From: Mycobacterium cookii
GTDB lineage: Bacteria; Actinomycetota; Actinomycetes; Mycobacteriales; Mycobacteriaceae
Assembly: GCF_010727945.1 (NCBI RefSeq)
Contig: NZ_AP022569.1
Location: 4,650,001 to 4,714,000 of the forward strand
Direction: 5' to 3'
Length of the DNA stretch: 64,000 nucleotides
Shown here piece after piece: positions 44,055 through 52,974 of the stretch (its first letter is position 1; each line of letters begins with the position of its first letter). Below the pieces are notes generated by a model. That model worked only from the letters and a program-made list of their open reading frames with translations, made no database searches and was not told where the DNA came from. Made by a program: the position numbers and the translations under genes.

Positions 44055-44471
44055 GTGACCGACGCAATCGACTGGAAAAGGCTGCGGGATGAGGCAATCC
44101 GTGCGTCAAAGGGGGCGTACGCCAAGTATTCGAAGTTCCCGGTGGGCGCGGCCGCGTTGGTCGACAACGGCCGGATCATCACCGGCTGCAATGTCGAGAA
44201 TGCCTCCTATGGGCTGGGTCTGTGCGCCGAGTGCGCGGTGGCGTGCGCGTTGTATACGACTGGCGGCGGCGGCACGCTGGTGGCACTGGTCTGCGTCGAC
44301 GGTCGAGGCGAACTGCTGATGCCGTGCGGTCGGTGCCGTCAGGTGTTGATGGAGCACGGCGGACCCGACATGCTCATCGACCACCCCGACGGGGCGAAGC
44401 CGCTCGGTGAATTGCTGCCCGATGCATTCGGTGCAAAGGATATCGACGCCTACCGGCAGGACAGCGGGTGA
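44055..44471 (+). CDS. cdd: Cytidine deaminase
   Basis: A 138-residue enzyme. GCNVENASYGLGLCAECAV carries the catalytic Cys-Ala-Glu, and MPCGRCRQVLMEHG gives the other two zinc cysteines. It converts cytidine and deoxycytidine to uridine and deoxyuridine. GTG 44055 (VTDAIDW) fits the family N-terminus; ATG 44037 would add six residues. It corresponds to Rv3315c. Its stop overlaps the GTG of deoA (GTGA), the first of two such couplings in this operon. Confidence 0.93.
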   Translation: MTDAIDWKRLRDEAIRASKGAYAKYSKFPVGAAALVDNGRIITGCNVENASYGLGLCAECAVACALYTTGGGGTLVALVCVDGRGELLMPCGRCRQVLMEHGGPDMLIDHPDGAKPLGELLPDAFGAKDIDAYRQDSG

Positions 44472-45760
44472 GTTTCGACGCTCCGACGGTGATCCGGACC
44501 AAACGCGACGGCCGCCGGCTGTCCGACGAGGCGATCGACTGGGTGATCGACGGCTACACCCACGGGCGGATTGCCGCCGAACAGATGTCGGCGCTGCTGA
44601 TGGCGGTGTTCCTGCGCGGCATGGACTACGGCGAGACCGCGCGATGGACAGCGGCCATGGTGGCCTCCGGAGAGCGGCTGGACTTCACCGCTCTGCGCCG
44701 CGGCGGCAATCCACTGCCGACCGTCGACAAACATTCCACCGGCGGCGTGGGTGACAAGATCACGCTGCCGCTGGTGTCGGTGGTCGCCGCGTGCGGCGCC
44801 GCGGTGCCGCAAGCGTCCGGTCGCGGACTCGGCCACACCGGCGGCACCCTGGACAAGCTGGAATCGATCGCCGGGTTCTCCGGCGTGGTGTCCAACGATC
44901 AAGTGCGTCAACAACTTCACGACGTCGGTGCGGCCATCTTCGCGGCCGGGCAGCTGGCGCCCGCTGATGCCAAGCTCTACGCGCTGCGCGACATCACCGG
45001 GACGGTCGAGTCGCTGCCGCTGATCGCGAGCTCGGTGATGAGCAAGAAGATCGCCGAAGGTGCCGGCGCTCTGGTGCTCGACGTCAAGGTCGGCTCCGGT
45101 GCCTTCATGCAGTCCGAACCGTTGGCGCGCGAGCTCGCCGAAACGATGGTTGCGCTGGGCGCCGAGCACGGGCTGCCGACCTGCGCGCTGCTGACCGACA
45201 TGAACCGCCCGCTGGGCGCGGCTGTCGGCAACGCGCTCGAAGTCGCCGAGGCGCTCGAAGTGCTGGCCGGCGGCGGCCCGGCCGACGTGGTCGAGCTGAC
45301 CGTGTGCCTGGCCCGTGAGATGCTCGCGCTCGCCGGGATCGACGGGTGCGATCCCGCACAGACGTTGCAGGACGGCACCGCGATGGACCGGTTTCGCGCG
45401 CTGATCGCCGCGCAGGGCGGCGACTTGGCCATACCGTTGCCGGTTGGTAAGTACTCCGAAACCGTGACCGCCGCCCGAAGCGGCACAATGGGCGATATCG
45501 ATGCGATGGCAGTGGGGCTGGCGGTGTGGCGGCTCGGAGCGGGCAGGTCCCGGCCGGGCGAAGTGGTCCAGTCCGGCGCCGGCCTCCAGATCCACCGGCA
45601 ACCCGGAAGCCCGGTGGCCGCCGGCGAGCCGCTGTTCACGCTCTACACCGATACCCCCGAACGTTTCGAGCAGGCGATGGCCGAGCTGAACGCGGGTTTC
45701 ACGATCGGCCACAGCCCGCCCACTCGGCGGTCGCTCGTCATCGATCGGATCACGTCGTGA
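44468..45760 (+). CDS. deoA: Thymidine phosphorylase
   Basis: A 430-residue nucleoside phosphorylase. [23 protein letters not shown] is the family signature (near residue 85), followed by [14 protein letters not shown] and [22 protein letters not shown]. It cleaves thymidine to thymine and deoxyribose-1-phosphate. It corresponds to Rv3314c (427 aa). Start and stop overlap cdd and add, giving a tight three-gene operon. Confidence 0.95.
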   Translation: MSFDAPTVIRTKRDGRRLSDEAIDWVIDGYTHGRIAAEQMSALLMAVFLRGMDYGETARWTAAMVASGERLDFTALRRGGNPLPTVDKHSTGGVGDKITLPLVSVVAACGAAVPQASGRGLGHTGGTLDKLESIAGFSGVVSNDQVRQQLHDVGAAIFAAGQLAPADAKLYALRDITGTVESLPLIASSVMSKKIAEGAGALVLDVKVGSGAFMQSEPLARELAETMVALGAEHGLPTCALLTDMNRPLGAAVGNALEVAEALEVLAGGGPADVVELTVCLAREMLALAGIDGCDPAQTLQDGTAMDRFRALIAAQGGDLAIPLPVGKYSETVTAARSGTMGDIDAMAVGLAVWRLGAGRSRPGEVVQSGAGLQIHRQPGSPVAAGEPLFTLYTDTPERFEQAMAELNAGFTIGHSPPTRRSLVIDRITS

Positions 45761-46845
45761 CGACGCCGCCGAGCCTGGAGACGATCAAACGAGCGCCGAA
45801 GGCGCTGCTGCACGATCACCTCGACGGCGGCCTGCGCCCGGCGACCGTGATCGACATCGCCGGACAGACCGGATATGACGGCCTGCCCGCCACCGACGTC
45901 GACGAGCTCGCCCTGTGGTTTCGCACCGCGTCGCACAGTGGCTCGCTGGAGCGCTACCTCGAACCGTTCTCGCACACCGTCGCGGTGATGCAGACTCCCG
46001 AGGCGCTGCACCGAGTGGCCTGCGAATGCGTCGAAGACCTGGCCGCCGATGCGGTGGTCTACGCCGAGGTACGGTTCGCGCCCGAATTGCACATCAACCG
46101 TGGGCTGTCGTTCGACGCTGTCGTCGAGGCGGTGCTGGCCGGTTTCGCCGACGGGGAGAAGGCCGCCGCGGCGGCGGGGAATCCGATCGTCGTGCGCTGC
46201 CTGGTCACCGCGATGCGTCACGCCGCGCTGTCCCGGGAGATCGCCGAGTTGGCGATCCGCTTCCGCGACAGAGGCGTGGTCGGGTTCGACATCGCCGGCG
46301 CCGAAGCCGGCTACCCACCGACCCGGCACCTGGATGCCTTCGAGTACATGCGAAACAACAACGCCCGCTTCACCATTCATGCGGGTGAGGCGTTCGGGCT
46401 GCCGTCCATCCAGGAGGCGATCGCATTCTGCGGCGCCGACCGGCTGGGGCACGGGGTGCGGATCGTCGACGACATGGACGTGTCGGGCGACGGCTCGGTG
46501 CGACTGGGCCGGCTCGCATCGATCCTGCGGGACAAGCGGATTCCGCTCGAGATGTGCCCGAGTTCCAACGTGCAGACCGGCGCGGTCGCCAGCATCGCCG
46601 AGCATCCGTTCGACCTGCTGGCCCGAACCCGATTCCGGGTCACCGTCAACACCGACAACCGGCTGATGAGTGATACCACGATGACTCGTGAGATGGCGCT
46701 TCTCGTCGAGGCATTCGGCTACGGCTGGACCGATCTGCAGCGGTTCACCATCAACGCGATGAAGTCGGCGTTCATCCCGTTCGACGAGCGGTTGGCGATC
46801 ATCGACGAGGTGATCAAGCCGCGCTACGCCGTGCTCATCGGCTAG
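45757..46845 (+). CDS. add: Adenosine deaminase
   Basis: A 362-residue metallo-dependent hydrolase. [12 protein letters not shown] gives the first two metal histidines. Later motifs are [10 protein letters not shown] (catalytic Glu), GHGVRIVDD and CPSSNVQTG. It deaminates adenosine to inosine, feeding purine nucleoside phosphorylase. It corresponds to Rv3313c. GTG 45757 overlaps the deoA stop. It is the end of the cdd-deoA-add operon and is convergent with the SDR gene, with no base between the two stops. Confidence 0.95.
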   Translation: MTTPPSLETIKRAPKALLHDHLDGGLRPATVIDIAGQTGYDGLPATDVDELALWFRTASHSGSLERYLEPFSHTVAVMQTPEALHRVACECVEDLAADAVVYAEVRFAPELHINRGLSFDAVVEAVLAGFADGEKAAAAAGNPIVVRCLVTAMRHAALSREIAELAIRFRDRGVVGFDIAGAEAGYPPTRHLDAFEYMRNNNARFTIHAGEAFGLPSIQEAIAFCGADRLGHGVRIVDDMDVSGDGSVRLGRLASILRDKRIPLEMCPSSNVQTGAVASIAEHPFDLLARTRFRVTVNTDNRLMSDTTMTREMALLVEAFGYGWTDLQRFTINAMKSAFIPFDERLAIIDEVIKPRYAVLIG

Positions 46846-47667
46846 TCACATCACGACGTGGCCGGCGTCCACCGGAATGGTTATGCCCGTCACGTAACGC
46901 GCCCTCGGGCTGACCAGCCAGAGCACCGCTTCGGTGACGTCTTGCGGCTCGACCAGCGGCACATCGGGCAGCAGCATCTGCGAGACGGCCGGATTGGGAT
47001 TCGCCAACATCCCGTTGATCACGAAGTCGTTGAGGATCATCGGTGTCGCGACTCCGCTGGGATGTACGGAGTTGACCCGGATCTTGTTTTGCGCGTAGGC
47101 ATTTGCCGCCGAACGCATCAGTCCCACCACACCGTGTTTGGATGCGGCGTAGGCGAACATCGCGGTGCTGCCATCCCCGCCGCGGCCGATCAGGCCTTGC
47201 GACGAGCTCACCAGGACGACCGACCCGCCCTTGCCTTTGCGGATGATCGACGGCACCGTCGCCAGCAACGTGTGCCACACCCCTTTGAGGTTGGTGTCGA
47301 CGATCGTGGTGAACAGCGGCTCGGAGCGGGTCTGCGGATCGCCGATCGCCACGACTCCGGCGTTGGCGATGACGATGTCGACGTCGCCGACTGCGTCGAT
47401 GCCGGTCTGCACGCCGGCCTCCAGGCCATCCAGGTCGCGGACATCGGCGATCACCGGCACCGCCTTGCGGCCCGCGTCCTGAACCAGTTGCACGGTCTCG
47501 TCGAGATCGGATTTGGTGGCCAGCGGGTAGGGAATCGTCTCGATATCGGCGCAGATGTCGACGGCGATGATGTCGGCCCCCTGCTTGGCCAGGGCGACGG
47601 CATGGCTTCGCCCCTGGCCACGTGCCGCGCCGGTGATCACCGCGACCGTGTTGTCTAGTTCGCCCAT
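46846..47667 (-). CDS. Mycofactocin-type short-chain dehydrogenase
   Basis: A 273-residue SDR. The NAD-binding motif is TGAARGQGRSHAV, and the active site is SSQG followed by YAASKHGVVGL. The insert DICADIETIPYPLATKSDLDETV after the second beta-strand is characteristic of the mycofactocin-dependent SDR group, in which bound NAD is recycled through the mycofactocin carrier. The substrate is unknown. It is convergent with add. The gap to the next gene holds the MIRU array. Confidence 0.85.
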   Translation of the reverse strand: MGELDNTVAVITGAARGQGRSHAVALAKQGADIIAVDICADIETIPYPLATKSDLDETVQLVQDAGRKAVPVIADVRDLDGLEAGVQTGIDAVGDVDIVIANAGVVAIGDPQTRSEPLFTTIVDTNLKGVWHTLLATVPSIIRKGKGGSVVLVSSSQGLIGRGGDGSTAMFAYAASKHGVVGLMRSAANAYAQNKIRVNSVHPSGVATPMILNDFVINGMLANPNPAVSQMLLPDVPLVEPQDVTEAVLWLVSPRARYVTGITIPVDAGHVVM

Positions 47668-47748
47668 GGGAGGAACGTACCGTCCGATTCAGCCCAAAAC
47701 GATCGAGACTCGGGGCAGTTCTGCCAGGATTTCGGAGATATGACTGCC

Positions 47749-47950
47749 GCCGGCGACGATGCAGAGCGGAGCGATGAGGTGGGGGCACCTCCCGCTTGCG
47801 GGGGAGAGCGGCGCGATGACTACCGCCGGCAACGATGCAGAGCGGAGCGATGAGGTGGGGGCACCTCCCGCTTGCGGGGGAGAGCGGCGCGATGACTACC
47901 GCCGGCAACGATGCAGAGCGGAGCGATGAGGAGGAGCGGCGCGATGACTA
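47749..47950 (+). repeat. MIRU array, two 76-bp units and one 52-bp unit
   Basis: Units 47749-47824 and 47825-47900 contain GACGATGCAGAGCGGAGCG (AACGATGC in the second), GATGAGG, GTGGGGGCACCTCCCGC and TTGCGGGGGAGAGCGGCGC. The third, 47901-47950, lacks the 24-base interior and reads directly GATGAGGAGGAGCGGCGCG. Long units followed by a short one repeat the layout of the senX3-regX3 MIRU array of M. tuberculosis. The interior piece can form two small hairpins. Confidence 0.92.
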
Positions 47951-48387
47951 ATAGCGCGCAGGAGATCACCAACCTGATCTACCGCTACGCCGAACTCCTC
48001 GACGGCGGCGACTTGGACGGCGTGGCCGGGCTGTTCGCGCACGGGCGCATCTGCGGAGTCGAGAACGGACCGCCGGAGACGGTGTTCGAGGGAGCCGCCG
48101 GAGTGCGCAAGATGTATGAGATGGCCACCCGGATCTACGATGACGGCACCCCGAAGACCAGACACAACACCAGCAATCTGCAACTCGAGATCGACGAGGC
48201 GCAGGGCACCGCACACAGCAGGTCCTACTACTGCGTCACACAGGCCACGCCCGATTTGCCGCTACAGGTCATCGTGACCGGACATTACAAAGACACGTTT
48301 CACCGGTTGGACGGCGTGTGGTGGTTCGACAGTCGCATCATGTTCGTCGACCAGGTCGGCGATGTCAGCCATCACCTGAAGTTCTGA
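47944..48387 (+). CDS. SnoaL-like domain protein
   Basis: A 147-residue SnoaL_4-type protein. The opening QEITNLIYRYAELLDGGDLDGVAGLF and later TRHNTSNLQLEIDE and YKDTFHRLDGVWWF match the NTF2-like hydrolase/isomerase group, here in a gene neighbourhood with SDRs and a sulfotransferase. The ATG 47944 is the last part of the MIRU unit, with AGGAGG (47929-47934) in the same unit. An upstream in-frame ATG at 47911 is repeat-encoded. The next gene starts three bases after the stop. Confidence 0.82.
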   Translation: MTNSAQEITNLIYRYAELLDGGDLDGVAGLFAHGRICGVENGPPETVFEGAAGVRKMYEMATRIYDDGTPKTRHNTSNLQLEIDEAQGTAHSRSYYCVTQATPDLPLQVIVTGHYKDTFHRLDGVWWFDSRIMFVDQVGDVSHHLKF

Positions 48388-48389
48388 GC

Positions 48390-49571
48390 GTGGACCCGTT
48401 CGATCTGGCCGCCGTGCTCGTCGATGCCCAGCGCAAGGAGTCGCTGACAGACTGGGGGCCAGGAGATTTCGAGCGGCCCCTGGATGCGCTGCTGGCCGAC
48501 TATGTCCACGCCGACCTCAACGACATCGGCGTGCTCATCCTGCGCGCGGGCATCGTGCACAGCCTGCGCATGCGACTGCGTGCTCAGGAGTGGATTCGCC
48601 GGAACCCGGAGATTCTCACCGAACGCATCGTCGCGCCGGTCGTCGTGGTCGGGATGATGCGCAGCGGCACCACGCTGTTGCAGCGGTTGTTGGCCGCCGA
48701 CCCACGCTTCCACTGTGCGTACGGCTGGGAAGTCGTCGAAGCCGTGCCCCGTCTGGACTATTCGTTCACCGGCGTCGATCCGCGGATCGCGATCAGCGAA
48801 GGACGCGAAGCCAAGTCCCGCGAGTTGGCGCCCGACCTGTTCGCCATTCATCCGATGTATGCCCGGGAGGCCGAGGAGGAGATCGTCTTCCTGGCCGACG
48901 CGTTCTTGTCGCATGTCCCCGAATCCGGCGCGCACCTGCCGAACTACCGATCCTGGCTCGACGCACAGGATTTCACCCCTGCTTACACGTATCTGCGCCG
49001 GATGTTGCAGTTCTTGCAGTGGCAGAAACGGCAGCGCGGCGTCACCGCGGAGCGTTGGGTGCTCAAGTCGCCGGCCCACCTCGGCTATCTCGGCGAGTTG
49101 CGGGCACAGTTCGGCGACCTGCACATCGTGCATATGCATCGTGATCCGCGCGCGACGATCGCCTCGGGGGCCAGCCTGAACGCAACGCTGCATACGATGC
49201 ATGCCGACACAGTGGACGTCGACCGGGTGGGCGCGCAGTGGTTGCAGCGGATGGGCTGGACCAACGACCGCGCGATGGCAGTACGTGACCACTGGGACCG
49301 CGAAACCGGCGGAGTCGCCGCGCGGGTGACCGACATCGCTTTCGACGACGCCGTCGCCGACCCGATCGGCCAGGTGGCCCGGGTCTACGACGCCATCGGC
49401 CTGCCGCTGACCGTCGAGGCCGAAGCGGCGATGCGGCGCTGGTTGGAAGAACGCCCGCGCGAGGCGGCGCGCCCACCGTACGGTCTGGCGGACTACGGCC
49501 TGAAGCCGGAGCAAGTGGACGAGCGATTCGCATTGTACAACAAGCGTTTTGAACAATATGTCGGGAAATGA
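48390..49571 (+). CDS. Sulfotransferase-family protein
   Basis: A 393-residue protein starting at GTG. VVVVGMMRSGTTLLQRLLAADP is the 5'-phosphosulfate-binding loop (near residue 90). WVLKSPAHLGYLGELR and HIVHMHRDPRATIASGASL give the 3'-phosphate-binding region. It probably moves a sulfate from PAPS to a lipid or metabolite. Mycobacteria have several such proteins whose substrates are mostly unknown. Codon use matches its neighbours. The gene ends nine bases before the next start. Confidence 0.85.
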   Translation: MDPFDLAAVLVDAQRKESLTDWGPGDFERPLDALLADYVHADLNDIGVLILRAGIVHSLRMRLRAQEWIRRNPEILTERIVAPVVVVGMMRSGTTLLQRLLAADPRFHCAYGWEVVEAVPRLDYSFTGVDPRIAISEGREAKSRELAPDLFAIHPMYAREAEEEIVFLADAFLSHVPESGAHLPNYRSWLDAQDFTPAYTYLRRMLQFLQWQKRQRGVTAERWVLKSPAHLGYLGELRAQFGDLHIVHMHRDPRATIASGASLNATLHTMHADTVDVDRVGAQWLQRMGWTNDRAMAVRDHWDRETGGVAARVTDIAFDDAVADPIGQVARVYDAIGLPLTVEAEAAMRRWLEERPREAARPPYGLADYGLKPEQVDERFALYNKRFEQYVGK

Positions 49572-49580
49572 GGAGAGCCC

Positions 49581-50825
49581 ATGGTAGACGACCCCGTCGC
49601 GACAGCGGCTCAGCACGAGCAGGAATTGGCTGCGCTCGAGTTGATCGAGCATCGCACGGTCACCGCGGCCTACCGCACGGTAGCGGAGACCTGGCTGGGC
49701 CGGGCGAAGGCCTCACCGGCGATGCGCGAGCGCTTCGACGAGGCGTTCGCCGAGGTGATGTTCTCCGCGGCGATATGGTCGTCGAATCAGGACAAGCTGC
49801 GGCCGAAGGTCAGCTGCATCACGCGGCTCGCACATCCGGTCGACGGTCGCCGTATCCCGGGATCACGTTGGGGGATCGACAATCCCGACAGCGTCTACCG
49901 GGTAATCCCGATATCGGGCGACGAACGCTACGAGATCCACGGCCGGGTCGGCGATCACCGCATGACGGAGAACTACTTCACACTGTGGGATGCCCACATG
50001 GGCACCGTCGACGTGCTCAACGGCCGCACCATGCAAGTGGACTCCGATGGCAGCTTCACCATCACCGTCGACGCCGGACCTGCCGACGGGCGGCCCAACC
50101 ACGTGCAGTCGACCAACCAGGCGCACGAGTTCTACATCCGCGACGTCCTGCTGGACTGGGGCCGCGACGACCCGAATTACTTTGAGGTGCAACGCCTCGG
50201 CGGTCCTGCTGTAACACCGGCGCGCACGCTGGACGAGCAGGCCGAGGCGACGGCGGCGATGATGGAGTACTTCGCGAACTTCACCGGCAAGCTCAGCCAC
50301 GGTGTGTACAAGATGCCGCCCAATCACTTCAACCTGGCATGGTCGGCCGACAAGGTCGGTGCGATGCGCAATCAGGTCTACGTGATGGGTCGTTTCGAGC
50401 TCGCCCCGGACGAGGCCTTCGTCGTCGACCTCAGCGACGGCGGCGCCGAATACTTCACCGTTCCGCTGAGCAACATCTGGGGCACCACCCTGGACATCGT
50501 CGACCGCACCGGCAGCCTCAACAAGGCGCAGTCGGTGGCCAATGAGGACGGCAGCTACACCTACGTGATCTCGCCGACCGATCCCGGGGTGGCCAACTGG
50601 ATCGACTCCGACGGGCTGCGCGAAGGCATCCTCACGCTGCGGATGGCCGAATTCGGTGCGGCCGGTCCGCGTGAGGACCTCGGTGCCCGCGGCAGAGTGG
50701 TGAAGCTGGACCGGCTCGACAGCGAGCTGCCGTGCCTGCCCCGGGTGACTGCGGAGCAGCGCAAAGCCGAACTCGCCGAACGGCGTTCGGCCTACCTGCG
50801 TCGCCTGCCGGAAGGGACGGCGTGA
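49581..50825 (+). CDS. Uncharacterised 414-residue protein (DUF1214-like)
   Basis: ATG 49581 follows GAGGAGAG at good distance. No motif of a well-known enzyme was recognised. The C-terminal half (NQVYVMGRFELAPDEAFVVDL, PLSNIWGTTLDIVDRTGSLN, YTYVISPTDPGVANWIDSDG) resembles DUF1214-type domains found with DUF1254 proteins. It has no signal peptide and no clear membrane helix. It sits between the sulfotransferase and an SDR with gaps of nine and one bases, so the three are probably one operon. Confidence 0.75.
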   Translation: MVDDPVATAAQHEQELAALELIEHRTVTAAYRTVAETWLGRAKASPAMRERFDEAFAEVMFSAAIWSSNQDKLRPKVSCITRLAHPVDGRRIPGSRWGIDNPDSVYRVIPISGDERYEIHGRVGDHRMTENYFTLWDAHMGTVDVLNGRTMQVDSDGSFTITVDAGPADGRPNHVQSTNQAHEFYIRDVLLDWGRDDPNYFEVQRLGGPAVTPARTLDEQAEATAAMMEYFANFTGKLSHGVYKMPPNHFNLAWSADKVGAMRNQVYVMGRFELAPDEAFVVDLSDGGAEYFTVPLSNIWGTTLDIVDRTGSLNKAQSVANEDGSYTYVISPTDPGVANWIDSDGLREGILTLRMAEFGAAGPREDLGARGRVVKLDRLDSELPCLPRVTAEQRKAELAERRSAYLRRLPEGTA

Positions 50826-50826
50826 G

Positions 50827-51657
50827 ATGGGGCGCTGGCTGATCACCGGGTGCTCGACCGGGTTCGGGCGCGAGATCGCCCGCGCGGTACTAGCGGCCGG
50901 CCACAGTGCGGTGGTCACCGCGCGACGGTCCGAGGCGGTGCAGGACATCGCCGACGAGTTCGGTGACCGCGCGGTAGCCGTCGCGCTGGATGTGACCGAT
51001 GCCGGCCAGATCGCGGAGGCGGTGTCGTCGGCCGAGAACGCGTTCGGCGGCATCGACGTGCTGGTCAACAACGCCGGGCACGGCTATCTGTCGGCGGTGG
51101 AGGAAGGCGAGGACGCCGAGGTCCGAAAACTGTTCGACGTCAACTACTTCGGCGCGGTAAACATGATCAAGGCGGTGCTGCCGGCCATGCGGGCGCGAAG
51201 GTCGGGCCATATCGTCAACATCTCGTCGATGACCGGTCTGGTGGCCAACCCGCCCAACGCGTATTACTCGTCGACCAAGTTCGCGCTCGAAGCGGTCACC
51301 GAAGCGCTGGCCACCGAGGTCCGGCCGCTGGGCATCAAGGTCACCGCGATCGAACCGGGCGCGTTTCGCACCGATTGGGCGACGCGCTCGATGAAGGAAT
51401 CAGCCACTCCCATCGCCGATTACGCGGACGTGGCGGCGCGCAAGGACCTGATCAAGCAATTCGCCGACCACCTGCCCGGCGATCCGCGAAAGGTCGCCGA
51501 AGCGGTGCTGATGGTGACCGAACTCGACGACCCCCCGCTGCGGCTGCTGTTGGGCCGCGATGTGCTGAAAGCGATGCGCGACAAGATCGCCGCGATGTCG
51601 TCGTCGATCGAGGAGTGGAAATCGGTGACCAAGGACGTGAACTTCCCCGGTTCCTAA
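50827..51657 (+). CDS. Short-chain dehydrogenase/reductase
   Basis: A 276-residue classical SDR. The NAD(P)-binding motif is TGCSTGFGREIARAV, NNAGHG follows at about residue 80, and the catalytic pair is YYSSTK after NISSM. It resembles the retinol-dehydrogenase-like/SDR5 oxidoreductases. The start is ATG one base after the previous stop. It ends the sulfotransferase operon and is convergent with the Rv3311-like gene, 11 bases away. The substrate is unknown. Confidence 0.87.
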   Translation: MGRWLITGCSTGFGREIARAVLAAGHSAVVTARRSEAVQDIADEFGDRAVAVALDVTDAGQIAEAVSSAENAFGGIDVLVNNAGHGYLSAVEEGEDAEVRKLFDVNYFGAVNMIKAVLPAMRARRSGHIVNISSMTGLVANPPNAYYSSTKFALEAVTEALATEVRPLGIKVTAIEPGAFRTDWATRSMKESATPIADYADVAARKDLIKQFADHLPGDPRKVAEAVLMVTELDDPPLRLLLGRDVLKAMRDKIAAMSSSIEEWKSVTKDVNFPGS

Positions 51658-51668
51658 TCGACGACCCG

Positions 51669-52937
51669 CTATTCGCGCCTCAAGCGTGAATCAACGAAAG
51701 CCTCGAGCTCTTCCCAGGCGTGCACAGCGTCGGCGTACGGCGGCTTGGGCGCGCTCACCGAGTCGGAGTCGAGCACATACGCGACCAGTTTGCCCAGTGG
51801 CTGGTCGGTCTCCAGCGCCTTGTCGACGGCGTTGTCCTCGGCGTAGTCGCCGACATCGCGGAGAAACTCCACCGCCAGGTCGAGTTGGTCGCGGTCCACC
51901 GCGTCCGGGCCATCGGCGAAGTCGTCGGCGAGGCCGGTCAGGACGTAGACGTTGTCGTCGGTGATGTCGACGCGAAGCGATCCATCGGTTGCCGCCGTGC
52001 GGATGTCGTCATAGGTGCTCAGGTCGGACAAGTCGTGGTCGTGCTCGTCGGCGAGATATCTGGCCAGTGCCCGCTCGGAGGTGAACACGCTGATTCGACC
52101 GTTGCGGCCCAAGAAGATCGGGCGATCGTCGAAGTAACAGCGCAACGAGTAGAAGGTGCCCGAGCTCGACATGATCCGGATCGGGTCGATGCCGACCTTC
52201 AGCCAGAAGTCCTCGTCCCCGCCGAGCACCATCTCTCCGCCGGACGCGCTCGGCTCCTTGGCCTCAGCTTCCTCGGCTTCAGCCTCCTCGGTGGTTTCGG
52301 TGGCGTCGTCCTCGGCAGTCTCGACCACTTCATCTTCGAACGGCTCGGCCAATTCGGCCGCGGCGGCTTCGGAGACCTTCGAGTCCACGTCGGGAATGCT
52401 GACGATCGCCTCGACGGCGCCGAGCACGTCGTCCCAGCTGCGCGCGACGACCTCGGCGATCGCGTTCCATCGCTTGAGGCCCGCTTTGCCGGTGAAGTGG
52501 TCGATGCCGCCGCTGAGCGTGCCCAGCGTCGGGTTGCCGTTGAAGAACTTCATCACCGCCGGCAACTCGCAGACCGAGCCGAGCGACGACACGATCGCGA
52601 ACGCCTCGGCCAGCGCGGTCACCGATTGTTCGGTCGGCTTCTCCGACACCAAGTCTTCGACGCCGACGAGGTCGTAGTGCTTGTCCTCGCCCGGCGTCAC
52701 CTTGTGCGCGTTGGCCTCGGTCAGCTCTTTCCATGCCGGGTGGTCGACAAGGTCGTTGTCGGTATTGGTGCGCACGAACGCGACCAGGTCGGCGGGTGTC
52801 TCGAAGATGTAGAGGTCATCGTCGCGGCCCAGGAACGCCTCCCACTCGTCGCCGGCGTCGCGCCAGCGGGGCGCCCACACGGTGTACCGGTCACCGGCGG
52901 TCAGGCTCAAGCGGATCGGTACGAGGTCAGCAGCCAT
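51669..52937 (-). CDS. Conserved hypothetical protein (Rv3311-like)
   Basis: A 422-residue acidic protein, close to Rv3311 (420 aa). Two similar halves each contain GRDDDLYIFETPADLVAFVRTNTDNDL and GRNGRISVFTSERALARYLADEHDHDL, separated by a Glu/Ala-rich linker (about residues 205-240: TAEDDATETTEEAEAEEAEAKEP). So the protein looks like an internal duplication. It has no known catalytic motif. MAADLVPIRLS at 52937 is used as start; 15 more in-frame residues exist upstream. Its function is unknown. Confidence 0.82.
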   Translation of the reverse strand: MAADLVPIRLSLTAGDRYTVWAPRWRDAGDEWEAFLGRDDDLYIFETPADLVAFVRTNTDNDLVDHPAWKELTEANAHKVTPGEDKHYDLVGVEDLVSEKPTEQSVTALAEAFAIVSSLGSVCELPAVMKFFNGNPTLGTLSGGIDHFTGKAGLKRWNAIAEVVARSWDDVLGAVEAIVSIPDVDSKVSEAAAAELAEPFEDEVVETAEDDATETTEEAEAEEAEAKEPSASGGEMVLGGDEDFWLKVGIDPIRIMSSSGTFYSLRCYFDDRPIFLGRNGRISVFTSERALARYLADEHDHDLSDLSTYDDIRTAATDGSLRVDITDDNVYVLTGLADDFADGPDAVDRDQLDLAVEFLRDVGDYAEDNAVDKALETDQPLGKLVAYVLDSDSVSAPKPPYADAVHAWEELEAFVDSRLRRE

Positions 52938-52974
52938 GCGGCACACAATAGCGACGACCCGGGCGACGTCCGGT

